DNA of 64,000 bases from Paenibacillus athensensis (lineage in GTDB: Bacteria > Bacillota > Bacilli > Paenibacillales > NBRC-103111). The position numbers and the translations under genes are program-made. The notes beneath the pieces are model-generated. The model did not search any database, was not told where the DNA came from, and saw nothing but the letters and a program-made list of their open reading frames with translations. The stretch is taken from positions 310,001 through 374,000 of the forward strand of contig NZ_MYFO02000001.1 in assembly GCF_004514475.2 (NCBI RefSeq). Direction: 5' to 3'. Below are positions 16,059 to 26,074 of the stretch, in pieces (the stretch's first letter is position 1; every line of letters begins with the position of its first letter).

Positions 16059-17060
16059 TCAGGCTCCGGCTTGGCGTCCGGCCAGCAGCGCTTCCGTCAG
16101 CAGCGGCACAACCTCGAACAAGTCGCCAACGATGCCGTAATCGGCGACTTGAAAAATCGCCGCCTCCGGGTCCTTGTTAATCGCCACGATGACCTTGGAG
16201 CCGCTCATCCCGGCGAGATGCTGAATGGCGCCGCTGATGCCGCACGCGATATACAGCACCGGGGTGACGACCTTGCCCGTCTGCCCGATCTGCAGCGCGT
16301 AGTCGCAGTAACCGGCGTCGCAGGCCCCGCGCGACGCCCCCACAGCGCCGCCGAGCGCCGCCGCCAGCTCTTCGAGCGGGCGGAAGCCTTCGGCGCTGCG
16401 CACGCCCCGGCCGCCGGAAACGACGATTTGGGCTTCGGCCAAATCGATAGCCCCGGCGGCCCGCCGCACCACTTCCCTGACGACGGCACGCAGGGAAGGC
16501 GGCTCGAAGGCGACGTCGATCACGTCGCCCGAAGCGGCGGCGGCGTCAGCGGGAGCCGCCGCCAGATTGCCCGGACGCAAGGTGACGATCCACAGATCGT
16601 CGGCGTCCGTAAACGCTTTGACCTCGTACGCTTTCCCGGCGTACAGCGGTCTTGTAAACAGCGCGCGCCAATCCTCGCGGGCCAGCGCGGTGACGTCGGA
16701 CAGCAGCCCGAGCCCCAGCTGTCCGGCGAGCAGCGGCGCGATATCGCGGCCCGCCGCCGTATGGCCGAGCAGCAGCGCTTGCGCCTGCGGCTGCACGACC
16801 TCGAGCACGGCGCGCAGCGCCGCGGTCTGCGCCTCCGGGCTGTAGACAGCGAGCCGTTCGTGCTCGACCACGTACACCCGCTCGGCGCCGGCCTCGGCCA
16901 GCTCGCCCGCATGCTTGCGGGAGCCGGCCGGTCCGAGCAGCGCCGCCGCGACGACATCGCCTTCCGCTGCGCATAATCGCGCCGCCGCAAGCGCCTCCAG
17001 CGTCACCTGACGAAGCTTCCCGCCCCGCAGCTCGGCGGCTACCAACCACGTTTTGCTCAT
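16059..17060 (-). CDS. etfA: Electron transfer flavoprotein subunit alpha
   Basis: A 333-aa EtfA. The C-terminal FAD-binding half is clear: G-G-R-G-V-R-S, the L-A-A-A-L-G-G-A-V-G-A-S-R stretch, G-Q-T-G-K-V-V-T-P and the G-I-S-G-A-I-Q-H-L-A-G-M loop. With EtfB it carries electrons from acyl-CoA dehydrogenases to the quinone pool, matching the beta-oxidation genes alongside. ATG 17060 sits six bases after GGAGGG; the ATG at 17066 abuts that site. It lies 281 bases downstream of etfB, an unusually wide gap. Confidence 0.95.
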   Translation of the reverse strand: MSKTWLVAAELRGGKLRQVTLEALAAARLCAAEGDVVAAALLGPAGSRKHAGELAEAGAERVYVVEHERLAVYSPEAQTAALRAVLEVVQPQAQALLLGHTAAGRDIAPLLAGQLGLGLLSDVTALAREDWRALFTRPLYAGKAYEVKAFTDADDLWIVTLRPGNLAAAPADAAAASGDVIDVAFEPPSLRAVVREVVRRAAGAIDLAEAQIVVSGGRGVRSAEGFRPLEELAAALGGAVGASRGACDAGYCDYALQIGQTGKVVTPVLYIACGISGAIQHLAGMSGSKVIVAINKDPEAAIFQVADYGIVGDLFEVVPLLTEALLAGRQAGA

Positions 17061-17341
17061 CGCCATCCCTCCATATTCTCAAATGATCCGGTTTCATCGG
17101 CGGGATGGCGGGAGCGCGACATGCATGCCTTCGCGGTCCCGCCATCTCGCCGCTCCAATCTCCTGTACGACACCGGGCCAACAAGCCGAATGATCGTACT
17201 GCCATCCTCTTCGCAGCGGGAGTTAACCGCCCAAGCAAGCGGCCCCGCTGCATCAACCACAATCAACCGCCACCAAGCATAAGGCGTTGCGCCGGATCTG
17301 CGCACTAATCTGCTGTATCGGCGGTCTTCCGGCAGCGCCAG

Positions 17342-18115
17342 CTATTGCAGCAGCGTCCGCGTGCGCGCATCGCTGCGCAGCGCCAGCGCCAGCGCCGCGG
17401 CTTGGGCCGCAGCGTCGCCCTCCAGCCGCTGTCCGGCCGCGCGAGGCGGCGGCGCAAACAGCGCTAGGCGCGCGGTCTTGGGCGGAGGCGGCGTCAAGCC
17501 TAGCTCATCCGCACCCAGTCGCTGCAGCGGCTTTTTTTTCGCCTTCATAATGCCCGGCAGCGACGGATAACGCGGCTCGTTCAAGCCCTGCTGCGCTGTA
17601 ATCAGCGCCGGCAGGGGCAGCTCGAAGCGCTCGTGATCGCCTTCGGCGTCGCGCACGGCCAATGCGACCCCGTCCTTAACATCGAGCTGCGTGACCGCTG
17701 CCGCATGCGGAATATCGAGCAGCGCAGCCAGCCGCACTGCGACCTGGCCTGCGCCGTTATCGACGGAGAAAAAGCCGCCGAGCACCAGGTCATACGATCG
17801 CTGCCGCAAATAGGCAGCCAGCGCCAGCGATATGCCGTACTCATCGCCGCCAAACGGCTCACCGTCAATGAGCGCCGCTTCGTCCGCGCCAAGCGCCAGC
17901 GCTGTGCGCAACGCATCGACAACGCGCTCTGGACCGACCGACAGCGCCGTCACGCGGCCGCCGAAGCGGTCGCGCAGCCGCAGCGCTTCTTCGATGGCGT
18001 ATTCATCGTACGGATTGATGATCCATTTGGCCTGCTCCTCGTTAATCGCGCCGTTGTTCAGCGCAATTTTCTCCTCTGTGTCAAATGTTTGCTTGATCAG
18101 CACAAAAATGTCCAT
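17342..18115 (-). CDS. etfB: Electron transfer flavoprotein subunit beta
   Basis: A 257-aa EtfB. It shows the N-terminal V-L-I-K-Q motif, I-N-P-Y-D-E-Y-A-I-E-E-A, the A-L-S-V-G-P and A-L-A-L-G-A-D-E-A segments, and the AMP-site region near G-F-F-S-V-D-N-G-A-G-Q-V. It pairs with EtfA as electron acceptor for the acyl-CoA dehydrogenase encoded across the divergent promoter region. ATG 18115 follows AAGGGGG. The C-terminal tail is rich in Ala and Pro. The 281-base gap between etfB and etfA has no recognisable gene. Confidence 0.95.
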   Translation of the reverse strand: MDIFVLIKQTFDTEEKIALNNGAINEEQAKWIINPYDEYAIEEALRLRDRFGGRVTALSVGPERVVDALRTALALGADEAALIDGEPFGGDEYGISLALAAYLRQRSYDLVLGGFFSVDNGAGQVAVRLAALLDIPHAAAVTQLDVKDGVALAVRDAEGDHERFELPLPALITAQQGLNEPRYPSLPGIMKAKKKPLQRLGADELGLTPPPPKTARLALFAPPPRAAGQRLEGDAAAQAAALALALRSDARTRTLLQ

Positions 18116-18352
18116 AGGATAAGCCCCCTTCGGAATATACATGAACAACAACGGCGCTTCCTTACCGGAGCGAATGATCAATCTATGTATATGGCGCAGT
18201 CGGCGAATTCATTGCAAGTGCCGTTGAAAGCGCATGCGTTCGGCTGATTGTCGCCGCACAGCCTGCTTTTGCGGCGCTTTGAAAGAGCACGCCGCACAGG
18301 CATACAGCGGCGGTACAGATGCGGCGAGTCGCCGAAGAAGGGGGGATGCGTC

Positions 18353-20422
18353 ATGAGCGCCGCTTTGATGCAATTCGTACTGTTTTTGCTGGTCACCGGG
18401 TATGCCGTGTTCCTGTTCGCGCGGATCGTGCAGCGCCGTTTCGCCAATGTGCGGCTCGGACGTCCGGTTGAACGAAAACGGAAAGCCGCACAGGGCTGGC
18501 GTACTCTGCTGGTGGAGGGGCTGGGGCAATCCCGGCTGCTCCACGATCCGAAAAGCGGTGTGATGCACATCGTACTGCTGTACGGCTTCCTGATTGTGCA
18601 GCTCGGTGCGCTCGATCTGCTGGCCAAGGGCTTAACCGGGCGAGGGCTGCCGCTGCCCGGCTATGAGGTCTTCGGTCTGATCCAGGAGCTGACGGCGGTG
18701 CTGATCATCGCAGCCGCCGCTTACGCCGGCTACCGCAGATACATCGAAAAGCTGGCGCGGCTCAAGCGCGGCTGGAAGCCAAGCATCGTGCTGTTTTTTA
18801 TCGTGCTGCTGATGCTGTCGGTCCTGTTTGCACTGGCATTTGCGCGGCTGGAGGAGGTGCGTCCGGCGTCGGGGCTGGCTCCGGTTTCGTCGCTGCTGGC
18901 AGCGGCATTGGGCGACTGGCCGCAGGCCGCGGCGCACACCGGCTTTGAAATCGCCTGGTGGGCGCATTTGCTTGTGCTGCTGTCGTTTTTGGTGTATGTG
19001 CCGCAGTCGAAGCATTTTCACATTCTTACAGCGCCGATCAATTTGTGGCTCGGACGCACAGATCCGCCGGGCAAGCTGAGCAAGCTGGACCTGGAGACGG
19101 AAGAAGTGGAAAGCTTCGGCGCGGCGCGGATCGAGCATTTTACGCAAAAACAGCTGTTGGACCTGTACGCTTGCGTGGAGTGCGGCCGCTGCACGAGCGT
19201 GTGTCCCGCCAATGCGACCGGCAAGCTGCTGTCGCCGATGCATCTGATCATCAAGCTGCGTGATCATTTGACCGCGGTCGGCGAGGAGCAGGCGGCACGG
19301 CGTCCGTCAGCCCAAGCTTGGGTGGTGGAGGACGGAGATCGTCCGGAGGTGTCAGTGAAGGGAGCCGAACCCGAAGAACGGCCACCGCTGGCTGGCGGCA
19401 TAATCAGCGAAGAGGAGCTATGGGCCTGCACGACGTGCCGCAACTGCGAAGAAATGTGTCCGGTCGGCAACGAGCATGTCGACAAAATCGTCGATTTGCG
19501 CCGTTATTTGGTACTGACCGAAGGCTCCATGCCAGCCGAAGCGCAGCGCGCGCTGCAAAACATCGAGCGGCAGGGCAATCCGTGGGGCTTGAGCCGGTCG
19601 GCGCGCGCCGATTGGCAGCTTGAGCTTGAGCCTTACGGCGAGCTGCGCGTGCCGACGGTGCGGGAAAATCCCGATTTTGACGTGCTGCTGTTCGTCGGCT
19701 CGATGGGCTCCTATGACCGGCGCAGCCGTAAGATTACCTTGGCCCTCGTCCGCTTGCTGCGCGAAGCCGGCGTCAATTTCGCCACTCTCGGCAATGAGGA
19801 AAAAAATTCCGGTGATACCGCCCGCCGCATGGGCAACGAGTTTTTGTTCCAGCAGCTCTGCGCCGACAATATCGCCATGTTCGAGCGCTACGGCGTCCGC
19901 ACAATTGTTACGGCGTGCCCGCACACGCTGCATACGATGCGCAACGAATATCCCGACTTCGGGCTGACCGCCGAGGTGCTGCATCACAGCGAGCTGCTGG
20001 CCCGGCTCGTCGCCGAAGGCAAGCTGCGTCCGCAGCATCCGCTTGACGAGCGGATCGTCTATCACGATTCGTGTTATTTGGGCCGCTACAACGGAATGTA
20101 CGACCCGCCGCGGGCGATATTGCAGGCGATTCCCGGCGTTCGGCAGGTCGAACAGCCCCGCTCGCGCGAGCACAGCATGTGCTGTGGGGCCGGGGGCGGT
20201 CTGATGTGGATGGAGGAGCGGAGCGGCGTGCGGGTGAATGAAGCGCGTACGGCGCAGCTGCTGACCGCCGAGCCGACGCTGATCGGCTCCGCCTGTCCGT
20301 ATTGCCTGACGATGCTGGAAGACGGCACGCGGCAAGCCGGCGGGGATACCGCCATACCCGTGCGCGATATCGCCGAGCTGCTGGCGCTGTCCGTATGGGG
20401 TCCCGACAAGACAGGAGGTTGA
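18353..20422 (+). CDS. fadF: FadF-like membrane Fe-S protein, ETF:quinone oxidoreductase candidate
   Basis: A 689-aa protein. About six membrane helices occupy residues 5-230. Two 4Fe-4S clusters follow: C-V-E-C-G-R-C-T-S-V-C-P near residue 272 and C-T-T-C-R-N-C-E-E-M-C-P near residue 358. Two CCG (heterodisulfide-reductase type) domains end with H-D-S-C-Y-L-G-R and C-C-G-A-G-G-G near residue 608. The layout matches B. subtilis FadF (YwjF), thought to pass electrons from ETF to quinone. It leads the fad operon divergent from etfBA. ATG 18353 follows AAGGGGGG by seven bases. Confidence 0.9.
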   Translation: MSAALMQFVLFLLVTGYAVFLFARIVQRRFANVRLGRPVERKRKAAQGWRTLLVEGLGQSRLLHDPKSGVMHIVLLYGFLIVQLGALDLLAKGLTGRGLPLPGYEVFGLIQELTAVLIIAAAAYAGYRRYIEKLARLKRGWKPSIVLFFIVLLMLSVLFALAFARLEEVRPASGLAPVSSLLAAALGDWPQAAAHTGFEIAWWAHLLVLLSFLVYVPQSKHFHILTAPINLWLGRTDPPGKLSKLDLETEEVESFGAARIEHFTQKQLLDLYACVECGRCTSVCPANATGKLLSPMHLIIKLRDHLTAVGEEQAARRPSAQAWVVEDGDRPEVSVKGAEPEERPPLAGGIISEEELWACTTCRNCEEMCPVGNEHVDKIVDLRRYLVLTEGSMPAEAQRALQNIERQGNPWGLSRSARADWQLELEPYGELRVPTVRENPDFDVLLFVGSMGSYDRRSRKITLALVRLLREAGVNFATLGNEEKNSGDTARRMGNEFLFQQLCADNIAMFERYGVRTIVTACPHTLHTMRNEYPDFGLTAEVLHHSELLARLVAEGKLRPQHPLDERIVYHDSCYLGRYNGMYDPPRAILQAIPGVRQVEQPRSREHSMCCGAGGGLMWMEERSGVRVNEARTAQLLTAEPTLIGSACPYCLTMLEDGTRQAGGDTAIPVRDIAELLALSVWGPDKTGG

Positions 20423-20431
20423 GGAGAAGCG

Positions 20432-23020
20432 ATGAAAAACATTCGCACCGCCGCCGTCATCGGCTCCGGAGTGATGGGCTCCGGCATAGCCGCCCATTTG
20501 GCGAATGCAGGCGTAACGTGCCTGCTGCTTGATCTTGTGCCTGCTGCGCTGACGTCGGCAGAGGAGGCGGCCGGGCTGACGCTTGCCGATCCCGCCGTCC
20601 GCAGCCGGCTGGCCCGGCAAGCGATTGCCGGGTTGGCCAAGGCGAAGCCAGCGCCGCTGTACAGCGACGCCTTCACCGAGCGCATCGTGCCGGGCAACGT
20701 CGAAGACGACTGGCACAAGCTGAGCGGCGCCGACTGGATCATTGAAGCGATCGTGGAAAGCCTGCCAGTCAAACGCGAGCTGCTGGCCCGCATCGAGCAG
20801 GTGCGCGCGCCGGACGCCGTCGTGTCTTCCAACACGTCGGGCGTCTCGATCACCGCGATGGCCGAGGGGCGCAGCGCCGAGTTCGCTGCAGCTTTTCTCG
20901 GCACGCATTTTTTCAATCCGCCGCGTTATATGAAGCTGCTGGAAATTATTCCCGGACCGCAGACATCACCTGAGCTTGTGCGCGATATGGCCGCATTTGC
21001 TGCGGAACGGCTGGGCAAGGGCGTCGTCGTTGCCCGCGATACGCCGAATTTTATCGCCAACCGCATCGGCACGTTCGGCTTGCTGGCAACGCTGCGCGAG
21101 ATGGAAGCCAGCGGCTGCAGCATCGAGGAGATCGACGCCGTAACCGGACCTGCGCTCGGCCGCCCGAAAAGCGCGACCTTCCGCACGCTTGATCTCGTCG
21201 GGCTCGACACGATGGTTCGCGTCGCCGACAACGTGTACAGCCAGACGAAGGACCCGGCCGAGCGGGCGGTGTTTGCGCCGTCGCCGCTGCTGGCGCGGCT
21301 CGTCGAGCGGGGCTGGCTGGGAGAAAAAAGCGGCCAGGGCTTTTATCGCAAGACGCAGACTCGGGACGGTACGGTCATCGAAGCGTTGGATAGTGCGACG
21401 CTGACGTATGCTCCGGCGCGCAAGGTGACGTCGCCGTCGCTGGAAGCAGCGCGTCAGGCGAAGGGCGCGGCTGCCAGGCTGCGTGCGCTGCTGGCCGATC
21501 GCGACCGCTATGCCGAGCTGGCATGGCGGCTGCTCAAGCCGCTGCTGCTGTATGCCGCCGCCACGCTGGAGGAGATCGCCGATTCGATTGTCGAGGTGGA
21601 TCGGGCGATGAGATGGGGCTTCAACTGGGAGCTGGGACCGTTCGAGCTTTGGGATGCCATCGGCTTGCGCCGAACCGTCGAACGCATGGAAAGCGAAGGC
21701 GATACGGTGCCTCAATGGGTGAAATCGTGGCTTGACGGCGGCCGGGAGAGCTTGTATGAACGGCGCGACGGCGCTTTGTACGCGGCAGTGGAGGGCCGGC
21801 AGCAGCGGCTGGAGGAGGATCCCGAGCTGATTTCGCTGGCGGCGCTGAAGGAGCAGGGCCGGGTGATTCGCAGCAATGGCGGAGCCAGCTTGATCGATTT
21901 GGGCGACGATGTGGCGTGTCTGGAGTTTCATTCGCCGAATAACGCGATTGGCGCCGATATTCTCGCGATGGTGCAGGCGAGCGTCGACGAGGTGCGCCGC
22001 AGCTATCGCGGACTGGTGCTTGCTAATGAAGGGCGGCATTTTTGCGTCGGCGCGAACCTCATGCTGCTGTTGATGGAGGCCCAGGACGGCGAGTGGGAGG
22101 AAGTCGATGCCATCATCCGTTTGTTTCAGACGGCGACGACGGCGCTCAAGGGGCTGGAAAAGCCGGTCGTTGCCGCTCCGCACGGCATGACGCTGGGCGG
22201 CGGCGTAGAGATGTGCCTGCCGGCTGACCAGCTCGTCTGCTCGGCGGAGACGTATTTGGGGCTCGTCGAGGCTGGCGTCGGCTTGATTCCCGCGGGCGGC
22301 GGCTGCAAGGAGCTGGCGCTGCGGGCCAGCCTCAGGCTGCCGGAGCCGGACAGCGACCTGCAGCCGCTGATCAACGCGGCGTTTGAGACGATCGGCATGG
22401 CCAAAGTGTCGACGAGCGCGTTTGACGCGGCCCGGCTTGGCCTGCTGCAGCCGCACGACGCCGTCGTGCTGCGCCATGAGCGGCGTTTCGGCGCTGCCAA
22501 GCAAGCGGTGCTGCGGCTGGAGCAAGCCGCCGGGCTGGCGACGGTCGGGGCCGGCTTGCCGGCCGCAGCCGGGCGCTGGCCGGACGCGGCGCAGACGGGA
22601 CCCAGGACGCGTGCGGCACAGCCTGGCGATGCTGCGGACGCTGATTCGGCAGGCGGAACCGGCGGGACGCCAAGGGGGGAGGCCACGGGTGCAGGCAGCG
22701 GGACGAAAGCCGCAAGCGCGTCGTCCACAAGCCTGCCGCAAGGCGCGCTGGTGCGCGTCGTTGGCGCGCCGGGCAAAGCCGTGCTCCAGCTCGGCGCGAA
22801 CACGCTGCTGCACGGCGGCTACATCAGCGCGCACGATCATAAAATCGCCGGCAAGCTGGCGCACGTGCTCGCCGGCGGCGACGCGCCCGCCGGGACGCTG
22901 GTCAGCGAGCAATATTTGCTCGATCTGGAGCGCGAGGCGTTTCTCAGTCTGTGCGGCGAGCCGCTGACCCAGCAGCGCATGCTCCATATGCTGACCAAGG
23001 GCAAGCCGCTGCGCAATTAA
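20432..23020 (+). CDS. fadN: 3-hydroxyacyl-CoA dehydrogenase / enoyl-CoA hydratase (FadN-like)
   Basis: An 862-aa bifunctional beta-oxidation enzyme. The NAD site G-S-G-V-M-G-S-G is at residues 11-18 and the HCDH catalytic region S-S-N-T-S-G and H-F-F-N-P-P follows near residues 133-170. The C-terminal helical HCDH domain comes next, then a crotonase-type domain (about 480-700) with E-F-H-S-P-N-N-A-I and H-G-M-T-L-G-G-G. Residues about 708-770 are an Ala/Gly/Thr-rich insertion that makes the protein about 70 residues longer than B. subtilis FadN. It starts nine bases after fadF. Confidence 0.93.
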   Translation: MKNIRTAAVIGSGVMGSGIAAHLANAGVTCLLLDLVPAALTSAEEAAGLTLADPAVRSRLARQAIAGLAKAKPAPLYSDAFTERIVPGNVEDDWHKLSGADWIIEAIVESLPVKRELLARIEQVRAPDAVVSSNTSGVSITAMAEGRSAEFAAAFLGTHFFNPPRYMKLLEIIPGPQTSPELVRDMAAFAAERLGKGVVVARDTPNFIANRIGTFGLLATLREMEASGCSIEEIDAVTGPALGRPKSATFRTLDLVGLDTMVRVADNVYSQTKDPAERAVFAPSPLLARLVERGWLGEKSGQGFYRKTQTRDGTVIEALDSATLTYAPARKVTSPSLEAARQAKGAAARLRALLADRDRYAELAWRLLKPLLLYAAATLEEIADSIVEVDRAMRWGFNWELGPFELWDAIGLRRTVERMESEGDTVPQWVKSWLDGGRESLYERRDGALYAAVEGRQQRLEEDPELISLAALKEQGRVIRSNGGASLIDLGDDVACLEFHSPNNAIGADILAMVQASVDEVRRSYRGLVLANEGRHFCVGANLMLLLMEAQDGEWEEVDAIIRLFQTATTALKGLEKPVVAAPHGMTLGGGVEMCLPADQLVCSAETYLGLVEAGVGLIPAGGGCKELALRASLRLPEPDSDLQPLINAAFETIGMAKVSTSAFDAARLGLLQPHDAVVLRHERRFGAAKQAVLRLEQAAGLATVGAGLPAAAGRWPDAAQTGPRTRAAQPGDAADADSAGGTGGTPRGEATGAGSGTKAASASSTSLPQGALVRVVGAPGKAVLQLGANTLLHGGYISAHDHKIAGKLAHVLAGGDAPAGTLVSEQYLLDLEREAFLSLCGEPLTQQRMLHMLTKGKPLRN

Positions 23021-23032
23021 GGAGGGATCGTT

Positions 23033-24265
23033 GTGGAAGACGCTGTCATTGTCTCAATTACGCGTACAGCCGTCGGCAAGTCGCGCAAGGGAGCGCTGGC
23101 CGATACGCGCGCCGAGGATCTCGGGCGCACGGTGCTGGAGGAAGCGCTGCGCCGGGCGCCGGGACTCGCCCCGGCCGAGATCGACGATGTGATTATCGGC
23201 TGCGCGATGCCCGAGGGCGAGCAGGGTTTGAACTTCGCCCGCACGATGGCGCTGTATGCGGGCTTGCCCGTGACCGTGCCGGCGATCACGGTCAATCGTT
23301 TTTGCGCCTCCGGGCTGCAGGCGATCGCGTTTGCGGCGGAGCGCATCGCGCTGGGGCAGGCGGAGGCGATTGTCGCCGGAGGCGTCGAGAGCATGAGCCA
23401 CGTGCCGATGGCCGGCTTCAAGCTCTCACCGCATCCGCAGCTGGTGCAGACCATGCCCGAGCTGTACATGGGCATGGGCCACACCGCCGAAGCGGTCGCC
23501 CGGCGCTTCGGCATTACGCGCGAAGACCAGGACGCCTTCGCGCTGGCCAGCCACCGCAAGGCCGCCGAAGCCTTGCGCGCGAACCGCTTCCGCGACGAAA
23601 TCGTGCCGGTGGCTGCCGTGCGTCGCGGTGTGGATGCCAGCGGCCGTCCCTGGGCCCGGCCGCTGCAGTTCGATACGGACGAAGGCGTGCGTCCGGACAC
23701 AACGCTTGCGGGCCTGGCCCGGCTCAAGCCCGCGTTCAGCCTCGGCGGCACGGTCACAGCCGGCAACGCCTCGCAAATGTCGGACGGCGCCGCCGCCGCC
23801 GTCGTGATGAGCCGCCGCAAGGCCGAGGCGCTCGGGCTGCAGCCGCTGGCAGCGCTGCGCGCCTTTGCGCTGGCCGGCGTCGAGCCCGAGCTGATGGGCG
23901 TCGGCCCGGTGCAGGCGATTCCGCGCGCGCTGCGCCTGGCCGGCTTGAATCGCGATCAGGTCGATCTGTACGAAATCAACGAAGCGTTTGCTTCGCAATG
24001 CGTCCACGTGATCCGCGAGCTGGAGCTTGACGAAGCGCGCGTCAATGTCAACGGCGGAGCGATTGCGCTTGGCCACCCGCTCGGCTGCACCGGCGCGAAG
24101 CTGACAGCCAGCTTGATTTATGAGCTGCGGAGGCGGGGCGGCGGCATTGGCGTGGTCTCGATGTGCGTCGGGGGCGGCATGGGCGCAGCCGGCGTATTCG
24201 AGGTATTTCCCGCTGCAAGCGACGATCAGCCGCAACACCGTATAGCTGAGGAGGAGAGACCATGA
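23033..24265 (+). CDS. fadA: Acetyl-CoA C-acyltransferase (thiolase, FadA)
   Basis: A 410-aa thiolase performing the last, CoA-dependent cleavage of beta-oxidation. The nucleophilic Cys is in N-R-F-C-A-S-G-L-Q near residue 91. The catalytic His is in N[16 protein letters not shown] and the second Cys in S-M-C-V-G-G-G-M-G. The start is GTG 23033, six bases after GGAGGG. The stop overlaps the start of fadE (ATGA), which indicates translational coupling within the fad operon. Confidence 0.95.
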   Translation: MEDAVIVSITRTAVGKSRKGALADTRAEDLGRTVLEEALRRAPGLAPAEIDDVIIGCAMPEGEQGLNFARTMALYAGLPVTVPAITVNRFCASGLQAIAFAAERIALGQAEAIVAGGVESMSHVPMAGFKLSPHPQLVQTMPELYMGMGHTAEAVARRFGITREDQDAFALASHRKAAEALRANRFRDEIVPVAAVRRGVDASGRPWARPLQFDTDEGVRPDTTLAGLARLKPAFSLGGTVTAGNASQMSDGAAAAVVMSRRKAEALGLQPLAALRAFALAGVEPELMGVGPVQAIPRALRLAGLNRDQVDLYEINEAFASQCVHVIRELELDEARVNVNGGAIALGHPLGCTGAKLTASLIYELRRRGGGIGVVSMCVGGGMGAAGVFEVFPAASDDQPQHRIAEEERP

Positions 24266-26040
24266 ACGCAGGAAAAATCGTCGGAGGCAGCTTTGTGTTC
24301 GCCGACATGGAACCGGGGGCCGTCACCACGCCCGAGGATTTGACGGCCGAGCAGCGGCTGATGGCCGAAACGACGCGCCAGTTTGTCGACGCCGAGGTGC
24401 TGCCGCACGATGAACGTCTGGAGGGGCTTGACTACGAACTGACAGTCAGCTTGATGCGCAAAGCCGGCGAGCTCGGCTTGCTTGGCGCCGATGTCCCCGA
24501 CGCTTACGGTGGGCTGGGCCTTGACAAGATCAGTTCGACGCTGATCAGCGAGACGTTGGCTTCCGCGTCTTCGTTTGCACTGTCGGTCGGCGCGCATGTC
24601 GGCATCGGCACGCTGCCGATTGTGTTTTTCGGCAATGTGGAGCAAAAGGAACGTTACCTGCCCGAGCTGGCGGCCGGCACGAAAATCGCCGCGTATTGTC
24701 TGACGGAGCCGTCCTCCGGCTCGGACGCGCTCGGCGCGAAAACGACGGCCCGACTCAGCGAGGACGGCAGTCACTACATTTTGAACGGCTCCAAGCTGTA
24801 TATAACGAATGCCGGCTTCGCCGACCTGTTTATCGTGTACGCCAAAATCAACGGCGCGGATTTCAGCGCTTTTATCGTCGAACGCGATACGCCGGGCTTT
24901 ACCTTTGGACCCGAGGAGAAAAAAATGGGCATCAAGGGCTCATCGACGCGTCCGTTGTTTTTCGATGACGCTCCCGTTCCCGCAGACCGGCTGCTCGGGC
25001 AAATCGGCAAAGGCCATCTGATTGCTTTCAATATTCTGAACATCGGCCGCTTCAAGCTGGCGGCGGGCTGTCTTGGGGCCGCCAAGGAAGCGATTGCGCT
25101 CTCGGCCCGTTTTGCCAATCAGCGCAAGCAGTTCGGCACGCGGATTGCCCGGTTTCCGCTCGTGGCCGCCAAGCTGGCCGATATGCAGATTCGCACCTTT
25201 GTGCTGGAGAGCATGGTGTACCGCACCGCCGGCTTGATGGACGACGCGCTAAGCGGCATCGACTACACGGCTCCCGACGCCGGCCAGCAGGCGGCCCGGG
25301 CGATTGGCGAATACGCGATTGAATGCTCGATCAATAAGGTATTTGCTTCCGAGGCGCTGGACCGGATTGCCGACGAAGGCGTGCAAATACACGGCGGCTG
25401 CGGCTACATTCAGGAATACCGCATCGAGCGGATCTATCGCGATTCGCGGATCAACCGGATTTTTGAAGGCACGAATGAAATCAATCGGCTGCTGATCCCC
25501 GGCACGCTGCTGAAAAAAGCGCTCAAGGGCGAGCTTCCGCTGCTGCAGAAGGCTCAGGAGCTGCAAGCCGAGCTGCTCGCGCTCGTACCGGCGGCTGCCG
25601 GCCCCGAAGGCACACTGGCTCAAGAAAAGCAGCTGCTCGCTGCCGGAAAAAAGCTGTTCCTGCTCGTTGGCGGCTTGGCTGTGCAGCGGCATGGAGCGGC
25701 GCTGGAGCGGCAGCAGGAGGTGCTGGCGGCCCTTGCCGACATGATGATCGAGCTGTATGCCTGCGAAAGCGCTCTGCAGCGCACGCTCAAGCGGCTGGAA
25801 CGCTTCGGCGAGGAGAAGGCGCGCTTTTTTGCCGAAATGACGACGGTTTACATCCATGAAGCGTTTGAGCGCATGGAGAGCAGCGCCAGACAAACGCTGG
25901 CTGCGCTCGAGCAGGGAGATGCGCTGCGCACGCAGCTGGCGGTCGTCCGCAAGCTGACCCGGCGCACGCCGGCCGATACGGTGGCGCTCAAGCGTCTGGT
26001 CGCAGCACACGTCAGCGAAAGCGAAGCGTACACCGTGTAG
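24262..26040 (+). CDS. fadE: Acyl-CoA dehydrogenase (FadE-like)
   Basis: A 592-aa FAD enzyme that introduces the alpha-beta double bond. The middle-domain motif Y-C-L-T-E-P-S-S-G-S-D is intact, the I-R-N-G-S-K-type strand follows, and the C-terminal helical domain has G-G-x-G-Y and F-E-G-T-N-E-I-N-R. An extra helical region of about 150 residues follows, as in the longer VLCAD-like dehydrogenases of Bacillus. Electrons should pass to EtfAB. The gene overlaps fadA by four bases. Confidence 0.94.
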   Translation: MNAGKIVGGSFVFADMEPGAVTTPEDLTAEQRLMAETTRQFVDAEVLPHDERLEGLDYELTVSLMRKAGELGLLGADVPDAYGGLGLDKISSTLISETLASASSFALSVGAHVGIGTLPIVFFGNVEQKERYLPELAAGTKIAAYCLTEPSSGSDALGAKTTARLSEDGSHYILNGSKLYITNAGFADLFIVYAKINGADFSAFIVERDTPGFTFGPEEKKMGIKGSSTRPLFFDDAPVPADRLLGQIGKGHLIAFNILNIGRFKLAAGCLGAAKEAIALSARFANQRKQFGTRIARFPLVAAKLADMQIRTFVLESMVYRTAGLMDDALSGIDYTAPDAGQQAARAIGEYAIECSINKVFASEALDRIADEGVQIHGGCGYIQEYRIERIYRDSRINRIFEGTNEINRLLIPGTLLKKALKGELPLLQKAQELQAELLALVPAAAGPEGTLAQEKQLLAAGKKLFLLVGGLAVQRHGAALERQQEVLAALADMMIELYACESALQRTLKRLERFGEEKARFFAEMTTVYIHEAFERMESSARQTLAALEQGDALRTQLAVVRKLTRRTPADTVALKRLVAAHVSESEAYTV

Positions 26041-26074
26041 GAAGAAGACGATCGGGACGGGAGGGACGGTTCCT

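Noticed and set aside
15807-16976. Long open frame on the plus strand opposite etfA
   Set aside because: Antisense of a clear etfA in GC-rich sequence. It lacks a ribosome binding site and reads as low-complexity Arg/Ala-rich protein. The same applies to frames opposite fadN (20966-22987), helD (44564-46081) and topB.
18116-18352. FadR box between etfB and fadF
   Set aside because: GAATGATCAATC and GAATTCATTGC resemble parts of the Bacillus FadR palindrome, but neither gives a full symmetric site.
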